NCBI GenBank assembly: GCA_012960755.1
Contig: DUAT01000045.1
Location: 11,287 to 20,155, forward strand
Direction: 5' to 3'
From: Gammaproteobacteria bacterium
GTDB taxonomy: Bacteria; Pseudomonadota; Gammaproteobacteria; Pseudomonadales; Azotimanducaceae_A
Length of the DNA: 8,869 nt
How positions within the stretch are numbered: position 1 is the first letter of the stretch; every line of letters begins with the position of its first letter. Position numbers and translations under genes: made by a program. This document shows, one piece after another, positions 1 to 5,803 of this stretch. Below the pieces are notes generated by a model. The model was not told where the DNA came from. It did not search any database and was given only the letters and a program-made list of their open reading frames with translations.

Positions 1-77
1 CCCCTGACGTGGTGATCCTTTAGATGGTCAATGACTGCCACGATGCTGATCTGCTGGCTTACAGACTATTGGGTTGA

Positions 78-584
78 TCGCTGAGCAAAGACGCGCTTCT
101 CAATGACCTTGCACAATATGTGCTGTCATCGATTCCAGAGCTTCGAGATGAAGACACGAAGGATTGGGATGTACGCTTATCAGAGTGGGTGGATGCCTTC
201 CGTCAGGCTTTGCTGGAGGCACCGGAACTGCATATTTTTATTAGTCTGGCAGCGAAATCTCCCAGCATTCTCGGCATCTTAGACAAAATTCAATCCATCA
301 GCAATATCCTTCAGAGTCAGGGAATGAACGAATGCAAATCAGTCCACCATGCACAAGGTATTGTTTGGACCGTAATGAGCTTTACCTATTTTGAAAGCCT
401 CGCTAATATACCCTTAATCGTCGAAGGCATTCGAAAAGCCGAACAGAAAAAAGACCACTCAAACATTCTGCAACACATCGCTGCAGATAATTACGATGAA
501 CTGTGGGCAGAGACAGTAAGGCGAAACATCGACGGCATTGCCATGCAATTACAAAAAAATACGAATCATGAATATTATAATTAG
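78..584 (+). pseudogene. TetR/AcrR-type regulator, C-terminal ligand-binding domain only (5'-degraded)
   Basis: The open frame runs from just after an in-frame TGA at 75-77 to a TAA at 582-584. The first possible start is a GTG at 120, but the family-like peptide S-K-D-A-L-L-N-D-L-A lies upstream of it (about 87-116). This is the segment that follows the recognition helix in TetR proteins. The rest is all-helical and fits a TetR C-terminal effector domain, with a W..RL..W..AFR..LL..P.L pattern at 159-230. What is missing is the helix-turn-helix: in the same frame upstream there are TAG (21-23) and TGA (75-77) stops, and only the weak peptide LLAYRLLG between them. I therefore read it as a decayed gene, or one truncated at its 5' end. 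No terminator is visible in the 77 bases after it. The family call is moderately supported; the ligand is unknown. Confidence 0.5.
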
Positions 585-661
585 CGGATTTTCGCAGGAT
601 ATTACGCATTCTCCACAAAACCCTGGCGTTCCCTTATCACCACCATGTCCACGAAAAACGA

Positions 662-1126
662 CTAACAGGTAAATTCGGTTTCCTTTGGGCAATGCCAACT
701 TGTGTGACAAAATTCACAGCGATCATCAATCGACGCACAGCCAATAGGATTTTTGTTACTTCCTTCCTCAGCACACCTCGATACCGCGTCAAAGACTTTC
801 TTTAGCTTAACTATAGAAACCGGTTTAACGAGATATAAACATGGCACTTCATTTCCCGCTCTAACTTCAGGCGATCCGGTCAGTACCACAAAACGTTGGC
901 CCGGATATTGCTCTCTGACAATATCCATGAGCTCGTACCCAGATTTATAGGGCATCCTCACATCGGTCAGTATCGCCAGTTTTGGCGGTACGTACTCATC
1001 ACTATTAAAAAACTCAAGATATTCTTCGGAGCCCAAATAGGTTTGGGCCGTAAAATTAAGATTCTCCGACAACAAGGCATAGAACGTACACATGCATTCA
1101 TCGTCATCTACAATATGAAAATCCAC
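662..1126 (-). CDS. Stand-alone response-regulator receiver protein with Cys-rich C-terminal tail
   Basis: A 154-residue protein starting at a GTG. An AGAAGG Shine-Dalgarno sits 6 nt upstream, and a TAA stop a little further up fixes the start. Residues 1-115 form a CheY-like receiver domain. All key residues are present: acidic pocket D7-D8-D9, phospho-acceptor D55 in the LTDVRMP context, T83 in VLTG, and K101-P102. There is no output domain. Instead a tail of about 40 residues carries C118, C130, C137, C140, C146 and C154 plus H141 and H145, a spacing that could bind a metal or cluster. Proteins of this type receive phosphate from a histidine kinase and act by protein-protein contact. No kinase is encoded in the window. 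It is the only apparently intact gene in the first 2.8 kb. Confidence 0.88.
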   Translation of the reverse strand: MDFHIVDDDECMCTFYALLSENLNFTAQTYLGSEEYLEFFNSDEYVPPKLAILTDVRMPYKSGYELMDIVREQYPGQRFVVLTGSPEVRAGNEVPCLYLVKPVSIVKLKKVFDAVSRCAEEGSNKNPIGCASIDDRCEFCHTSWHCPKETEFTC

Positions 1127-1132
1127 GATGAG

Positions 1133-1138
1133 CCTTCT
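1133..1138 (-). promoter_or_regulatory. Ribosome binding site of the response regulator
   Basis: On the minus strand AGAAGG ends 6 nt before the GTG at 1126-1124. It supports this GTG as the start rather than an internal ATG. Confidence 0.7.
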
Positions 1139-1237
1139 TTAGTTCGTAGTTCGTATGATCCTTTGTAGCACGAAGAAAACTATTTATCGTTGATCCGTAT
1201 CAATAGAATCTCTGTGTTTATTCAGAAACAAACTGTA

Positions 1238-1255
1238 CAGATTAATAAAAATCTG
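1238..1255. repeat. Short AT-rich inverted repeat upstream of the response regulator
   Basis: A perfect 6-bp stem (cagatt / aatctg) with a 6-base loop (aataaa) lies about 110 bp upstream of the response-regulator start and just before the oxidoreductase fragment's stop codon on the other side. It could be an operator half-site pair or a weak hairpin. I see no convincing -35/-10 pair close by, and its role is unknown. Confidence 0.25.
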
Positions 1256-1261
1256 AAACAC

Positions 1262-1654
1262 CTACTTACAGGTAATTATCGGTTTATCAAGAAATTCGCC
1301 TACCGTTTGCGCCGCGAGATAACCCGGACCTCCTAGGATCATCCCGCCAGGATACATCGAGGCACCACCAAGATAGAGCCCTTCAATTGGCGTTTCGCTT
1401 TGAGAACATTGATCGTTTGGGCGTAGATAACCCAGCTGTAATGTAGAGTATGCGCCATGTTTATAAGACCATCTAGGAGTGACTGGCTTGGTGCGCTGAG
1501 GAGGGGGTAGTAAGAAAAACTGAAATTTTTGCAGATGAGAAACCGACTTCTTCGGGGGCACCAACAGGGCATCAGTATCGAAAATACCGGGCGTGATACA
1601 ACCAGCTTCCTCTCTCACTCCCATGATCGGGAGTCCCGGCAGAAACACTGACAC
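1262..1654 (-). pseudogene. C-terminal remnant of a phytoene-desaturase-like FAD-dependent oxidoreductase
   Basis: The frame opens just after a TAA and begins at a GTG with no clear ribosome site. It encodes 130 residues, whereas full enzymes of this family have roughly 500. The recognisable part is residues 66-122: HGAYSTLQLGYLRPN, then TPIEGLYLGGAS-MYPGG and GGPGYLAA. This is the C-terminal FAD-contact region of the phytoene desaturase / NAD(P)-FAD amine-oxidase-like family, where the PGG...G..GYxAA pattern closes the flavin site. The N-terminal Rossmann dinucleotide-binding motif and the substrate domain are absent, and the first 60 or so residues do not look like family sequence. It is almost certainly a non-functional 3' fragment left by deletion or rearrangement. 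The ancestral enzyme would have oxidised a carotenoid-like or other hydrophobic substrate, but which one cannot be told. Confidence 0.65.
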
Positions 1655-1769
1655 TGATTGTGCCGGGCGTTATGCCATTCCGGGTAACATCATCAGCCCT
1701 GTAGCAATGGATCGTCCTGTCATCATTGTGCCAATTGGTCGGTATGACCGGGTACCGGGCGAATTTTAA
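1623..1769 (+). other. Possible small open frame or gene fragment, unrecognised (48 aa)
   Basis: Between the oxidoreductase remnant and the repeat protein, a plus-strand frame (ATG 1623, TAA 1767-1769) encodes a peptide ending in MDRPVIIVPIGRYDRVPGEF. The frame is open upstream to 1539. The hydrophobic VIIVPIG followed by charged residues looks protein-like, and the codons are mixed in a coding-like way. No ribosome site precedes the ATG, and the first 32 bases overlap the minus-strand fragment. I do not recognise a family. It may be the 3' end of a lost gene or chance. Confidence 0.2.
1635..1667. repeat. GC-rich inverted repeat (7-bp perfect stem)
   Basis: CCCGGCA at 1635-1641 is matched by TGCCGGG at 1661-1667, with a 19-base loop that itself contains CACTGA followed by CACTG. 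No T-run follows on either strand, so it is not a standard intrinsic terminator. It sits at the boundary between the oxidoreductase fragment and the repeat-protein fragment and may mark a recombination junction. Confidence 0.4.
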
Positions 1770-1833
1770 TCCTCTATGACCACAACGCCGGGGAGCTGCG
1801 AAGAAATCATCATTCTACAGATGGCTCGAAGCC

Positions 1834-2658
1834 ATGATTGCCAGCACTAACGGTTCTTTTTTGTCGTCGTGGTCGTGCGGCTTTGGGAAAGATGATATGC
1901 CTGCGTCTTTCAAATTGCGGATGCAGAGGAACGCGTCAGGCACATTGACGAACGTTCCTGCCAGCATTGGTGCGGTCGCATTGAACGTCACCGTTGTGCA
2001 GCCAACAGCATCCGGCTTTGTCACGTTGTGGCCGTGTGATGTTGCACGATCCCTGTCTTCCAATGTGAACTATCTACAAAACCAGGTCGTTGCAAATGGG
2101 GTTATAGCGCCGGTGAGTTCTGCCGGTACTGTTTGCCTATACTCGCTGGCCGACACAGATGTCGTGGTTGACCTGGCCGGTTGGTTCCCGGGGCAGTCTT
2201 TTACCGGCTCCACGCCAACCCGGCTGGCAGATACCCGCGATGGCACTGGCAGTAGGGCAGAGCCGATATCTTCGTCCGACGTGTTGTCAGTGCCGGTACA
2301 CAATGTTTCTCTCGCTGTTGCGGGACTGAGCCAGCAGGTGCCTGTTACGGCAACGACCGCCGCGTTAAATGTAACGATTGTCAATCCCTCCCAATCAGGG
2401 TTCGCGACGGTATGGCCTTGTGGTATTGCGCGTCCGCTGGCGTCTAATCTCAATTTTGTGGCAGGGCAGGTTGTGGCGAATAATATAGTTGCACCAATAG
2501 GCAATGAAGGTATGGTGTGTATCTTTAGCAACGTGCCAACTGATGTTGTCGTGGATATAGCCGGGTGGTTTAGCGTTGATGGCAGTGGGACATTTGTTGG
2601 ATCAACGCCGAAACGTCTGGTGGATACCCGGGATGAAACTGGCCCCGTGCCGGAGTAG
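1834..2658 (+). pseudogene. Internal fragment of a secreted tandem-repeat beta-domain protein (two repeats)
   Basis: Encodes up to 274 residues with two clear copies of a repeat about 131 residues long. Each copy reads: a VP..ALNVT(V/I)V segment (41-55, 169-183), SGF(V/A)T(L/V)WPC (60-67, 188-196), SN(V/L)N, QVVAN..(I/V)AP (84-93, 212-221), GTVC or GMVC (C101, C229), DVVVD(L/I)AGWF (109-118, 237-246), then GSTP.RL.DTRD.TG (125-139, 256-270). The WPC and GxVC cysteines are conserved in both copies and could form a disulfide, consistent with an exported protein. Such DTRxGTG / vvvDvaGWF repeats occur in large secreted or surface proteins. Here there is no signal peptide: the first repeat lacks its leading part and the frame stops right after the second linker, so this is an internal piece. 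A 60-base sample is near 58% GC, higher than the minus-strand genes to the right. Confidence 0.6.
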
Positions 2659-2800
2659 TCTGTGATGTACGCTCATAACTCTAGATAGGCTTGCACCAGA
2701 ATCGACGTACCTGGAACAACTATCCGCCCTGGTGCAGAGTGAAATTCGGCGAAGAAGGAGCGTCAACCATTGATCAAGGTCTTCCCGTGACATAGTCTGA

Positions 2801-4804
2801 TCAGGTAAGCCAATACCTTGTGAGCAGTAACTGAACGGTATTCATCGTTGAGACCGTAATCCACAAATAAGCTAGCACCTTCAAACCAGCGTCAAATTTT
2901 GAATTCTCTTTGCCAATCATCGAAGAAACTGCAAAGAGGAATACAAATACAGGGATCGTAAAGTACCGCCCCTGAACACCCTGAATTAGCTGTGCTGGAT
3001 GCTCAGACCAGTTTATTAATAGTGCGACAAAAATAAGCGCGCTGCTTGAAAAGGCCACTAAAAGTAAAACACATCGTGCCACGATTTTAGACTGCAACCA
3101 GCGCCATTCGACACTCAGAAAAGTGAACACCGCTAACACGATCGAGCTAAATGAATAAAACGCGCGACTGAATCTTGCATCCAACCAGCCCAGAATCCCA
3201 ATGAAACCTTCAAAGTAGTAGACGCCAAACCTGTCGAAAGTTCTATACAAAAGTGTTAATGCATCAAAGGGATGTGCTAGGTAAAAAATGAGAATTCCAA
3301 TCCTGGATTCGCCAATGACGACTCTCTCATCTACCGTCTGAGTGGTACCAAACATTATCCAAACAACACAAAGAGTTGAACAGAGGATTAAGCTACTCCA
3401 CATCCATCCGGACTTAGATTTACTCGCAAGCAATGCGGGAAGTAGTAGCATAGGAATCATATACGGTCTTGATGTCACTACAACGAGGATACACGCGAGC
3501 AGCAACCAGTATAAAGCACTTGAGCTCTGCCCCAATTCACCCTCTAGGCGTACATAACAACTTAACGCCAGTAAGGCCATCGCCACTGAGAAGCCATCGA
3601 TAGTCACAGATGTGAATTGGAACAGCATCATCGGCATAGCAAGGATGACCAGGATAATCGGCGAAAAAGTTGAAATTAGACATGCCAGGACAATAACGCT
3701 CAATGATGTCAAAACAATAGCAAAACGTGCTAGTTGGTATGTTTCATCAACCGTTAAATTCAGATCAGTACCTATTGCGAATGCGACCGCTTGAGGTAAA
3801 TAGATCGGCATCATGTAAGGTGCGGTGGCTACATGGCCGACGAAATCTGCCCTCCCTGACCAGCTTACTTGCATCGCCTTTTCATAATCTACGCGAGTCA
3901 TTTTTTGACCAAATTGACGCGGCAATCTGTTGAAGTAACTGCCATAATCCAACAGGGCGGGGTCTAACACAATCCCCACCGCATTCTCCCTTTGTTTAAG
4001 ATTTAAATTTCCATCGGAAATATATTTGGCACGATGAACGTGTGAGAATTCATCCGGAGATTGAAATGGTGGGATTAAAACACTCAACGATAGGCAAACC
4101 CCGAACAAGACCGCAATGAAACCAACTTCCAGAGAATTGGTTTTTAGAAGAGGTAACCATATGCAACTGGTGAGGATAATCGTTGTCATTATGAGCCAGA
4201 AAAATGTACCGGCAATAAATGGACTGATAACCCATCGTTTCTGACTTTCGATCAATCCAATCAGTATTTCAAGTTGAGGATCCGTCCCAAATATTTCATA
4301 CTCCAACGGCATATCTTGAACCGACCGTACGTTGCCCAGTCGAACGATGCTTTTTTGTAAGTTCTCCAAGGCAACATAGTTTTGCCGGGGCATTCGAATA
4401 GTTAAATCATGTAAGATAAACCTCCCTTGACTGGCTATACCGGGATCAATTCTCAGCTTCTGTATGTCACTCGGCGACGCTCCACGCAAACGAACTATGT
4501 ATCGATGTCTACCGGCTTCTAAATTGAAAGTCTGGCTTGCCTTTTCTGTATATTGAGAATTGCTAGCATAAAACAACTGGCCAACATCAGTATGGCTCAT
4601 CGTAAGATCCAGTTGAATATCAACAAAGTTATTCGAGAGATTAACCAGAAACCCTGGTATCAGTATGATAAACACCACTGCGAGCAACAGAATCGACGCC
4701 AATTTGCGTTTTTCCAGCCGAATTACAACCAATCCCATCAACCCTTCTATCATATTATTAGAAACTTGCTGTGATTCAATGCGTTCTGCGTTAGGTTCTT
4801 GCAA
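2801..4804 (-). CDS. DUF2142-family polytopic membrane protein (surface-glycan associated)
   Basis: A 667-residue inner-membrane protein. After a short polar N-terminus comes a membrane helix (36-55), a roughly 130-residue extracytoplasmic beta-rich domain (60-190) with L-R-I-D-P at 117-121, and then about ten further helices from 195 to the C-terminus. Diagnostic DUF2142 motifs are PPFQSPDEFSH (245-255), T-I-D-G (401-404), GILGWLD (536-542) and IQGVQGRYF (607-615). The family resembles GT-C glycosyltransferases in layout, with acidic residues in the first large loop, and is usually found among polysaccharide or O-antigen genes; its reaction is not established. The TTG at 4804 is preceded by GGTGA at a 6-nt spacing. 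ATGs at codons 18 and 23 are alternatives, the latter with AGAAGG close upstream. It lies downstream of the two AP-superfamily genes on the same strand, separated by a transposase remnant. Confidence 0.85.
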   Translation of the reverse strand: MQEPNAERIESQQVSNNMIEGLMGLVVIRLEKRKLASILLLAVVFIILIPGFLVNLSNNFVDIQLDLTMSHTDVGQLFYASNSQYTEKASQTFNLEAGRHRYIVRLRGASPSDIQKLRIDPGIASQGRFILHDLTIRMPRQNYVALENLQKSIVRLGNVRSVQDMPLEYEIFGTDPQLEILIGLIESQKRWVISPFIAGTFFWLIMTTIILTSCIWLPLLKTNSLEVGFIAVLFGVCLSLSVLIPPFQSPDEFSHVHRAKYISDGNLNLKQRENAVGIVLDPALLDYGSYFNRLPRQFGQKMTRVDYEKAMQVSWSGRADFVGHVATAPYMMPIYLPQAVAFAIGTDLNLTVDETYQLARFAIVLTSLSVIVLACLISTFSPIILVILAMPMMLFQFTSVTIDGFSVAMALLALSCYVRLEGELGQSSSALYWLLLACILVVVTSRPYMIPMLLLPALLASKSKSGWMWSSLILCSTLCVVWIMFGTTQTVDERVVIGESRIGILIFYLAHPFDALTLLYRTFDRFGVYYFEGFIGILGWLDARFSRAFYSFSSIVLAVFTFLSVEWRWLQSKIVARCVLLLVAFSSSALIFVALLINWSEHPAQLIQGVQGRYFTIPVFVFLFAVSSMIGKENSKFDAGLKVLAYLWITVSTMNTVQLLLTRYWLT

Positions 4805-4810
4805 AAAAAA

Positions 4811-4815
4811 TCACC
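4811..4815 (-). promoter_or_regulatory. Candidate ribosome binding site for the TTG start of the DUF2142 gene
   Basis: On the minus strand GGTGA is followed by six T and then TTG CAA. It is the only good site near the upstream end of the frame, which is closed by this same TGA. The eight-T run between site and start is prone to slippage. Confidence 0.4.
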
Positions 4816-4950
4816 GTATTTAGACAATCAATTTAGCCTCTCAATATTTTTCAATGGCAATAGTTTCTATCAACCCACAAAACTCCAGTGTAGCGTACGG
4901 CGATCTTTGAGGGAATCTGCCTGTTCTGTGCGGATTACTAAAAATCGCAA

Positions 4951-5040
4951 TATGCTTGAAATTTTCGAACTACTGATTCATTCAGTCGTCACCTTCATCA
5001 AACTTCTAAAGCCAGGAGGAGTGAAAGTGGTGACGTCCTA
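4951..5040 (+). mobile_element. Remnant of an IS transposase (N-terminal 29 residues)
   Basis: An ATG at 4951 opens a 29-codon frame ending in TAA at 5038-5040. Its peptide (MLEIFELLIHSVVTFIKLLK followed by PGGVKVVTS) resembles the conserved N-terminus of proteobacterial integrase-core (DDE, rve-type) transposases, in which a short hydrophobic helix leads into (L/A)(L/R)xPGG(V/A)(R/K)(A/V)VxAE before the helix-turn-helix. Everything after V-V-T is gone, replaced by the 3' end of the truncated AP-superfamily gene reading the other way. The bases at about 4880-4950 may be the untranslated left end of the same element, but no terminal inverted repeat or target duplication could be identified. 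The assignment is from remembered family pattern only. Confidence 0.5.
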
Positions 5041-5803
5041 AGTATCTAAATATATTCTCGGGATAGTCAATTGCGTGCGGGACCTTTTCCAGGTCTGGAT
5101 ATTTTCCCGTCATTATCGCCGGTAACGCCTGAAGTGTACTTTCCCCAGTCGTGGTTGTATTGCGGTACCATGTAGATCCGCTTGCCAACTCTGCAAATGC
5201 AGGAAAGCGGACTTCGTCAATCATCCCTTCTTTATCTAACAAAGAGACAAGCGGCAATTCATCCATTATGACCATGACAATCGGCGCGGGCTTTTCAACG
5301 ATCAGTGCAAGCGGCGGTATCGAGTCTTTAAACAGTAACGAATGTACGGCGGGGGAAAAGAGGACAATCATAGGGAATATCACGATCGCAGGTGATAGAA
5401 AAGTTACGAATAGCCTGACGACCTGTTTTCTGACATACAGTATCCCGCAGACAAATCCTACGGCCAGTACAATTGGCAAAACCAGGAAACTATTGGAATC
5501 GATTGTTAGTTTCTGAACTTGTAATGCGGCCAATATCGAGAGGAAACCAACCGCACTACCCTGAACCCAGACAAAATGGCTTTTAAATGTTAAGGCCAGA
5601 ATCAGACTTCCAACCATGATCAAAACAGGTATACCAATTCCCAAAAGGAGAAACAACACACTTATCTCCAGGGCATTACTCTCATGCGCAATCAGGAATT
5701 CGGGGTATGTCCCCAATAGATTGTAAACCGGCTGTGCGAATGCAAAGCAATAAAGCGTAATCAGGTGCAAAGCGTTTATGATGTAAGCAGGCAAAATTAA
5801 CAA
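5006..5803 (-). pseudogene. Truncated paralogue of the AP-superfamily membrane hydrolase/transferase
   Basis: Encodes 265 residues matching, end to end, the first 275 or so residues of the 857-residue neighbour. Shared segments include FAFAQP (20-25 here, 33-38 there), SPAIVIFPM (137-145, 150-158), VMVI.DE with metal-ligand D181, WYRN.TT (212-218), and LPAI.(T/S)G..P. About five membrane helices precede the periplasmic catalytic part. The frame ends in HHFHSSWL, where the paralogue continues HHFNVHES. The second half of the catalytic domain, including the DHG metal-binding motif, is lost, so enzymatic activity is not expected. The start is a TTG at 5803, overlapping the upstream stop by 7 nt; a second TTG at codon 4 has an AGG at better spacing. 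Transposase sequence on the opposite strand begins exactly at its 3' end. Confidence 0.75.

Noticed and set aside
585..661. Possible bidirectional terminator between the TetR fragment and the response regulator
   Set aside because: Only a 3-bp GCG...CGC stem is present and no T-run follows it.
1655..1700. Integron attC-like boxes (GGCGTTATGCC)
   Set aside because: No paired RYYYAAC box or imperfect palindrome of suitable length flanks it, and no integrase is visible.
2070..2531. Long minus-strand open frame opposite the repeat protein
   Set aside because: It is a shadow of the plus-strand gene, whose two repeats align codon by codon.
2666..2773. Plus-strand frame encoding a peptide ending STYLEQLSALVQSEIRRRRS
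   Set aside because: It looks protein-like and may be the 3' end of a lost gene, but it has no start codon, is only 35 codons long and matches no family I know.
2602..2793. Minus-strand frame of 63 codons overlapping the end of the repeat protein
   Set aside because: Its composition is that of the antisense of the repeat protein and of the arginine-rich plus-strand peptide; no ribosome site or family motif.
4843..4873. TTGATA followed 17-18 bases later by AAAATA/AAATAT on the minus strand as a promoter for the DUF2142 gene
   Set aside because: The -10 candidates match at most three of six consensus bases, which is too weak in AT-rich sequence.
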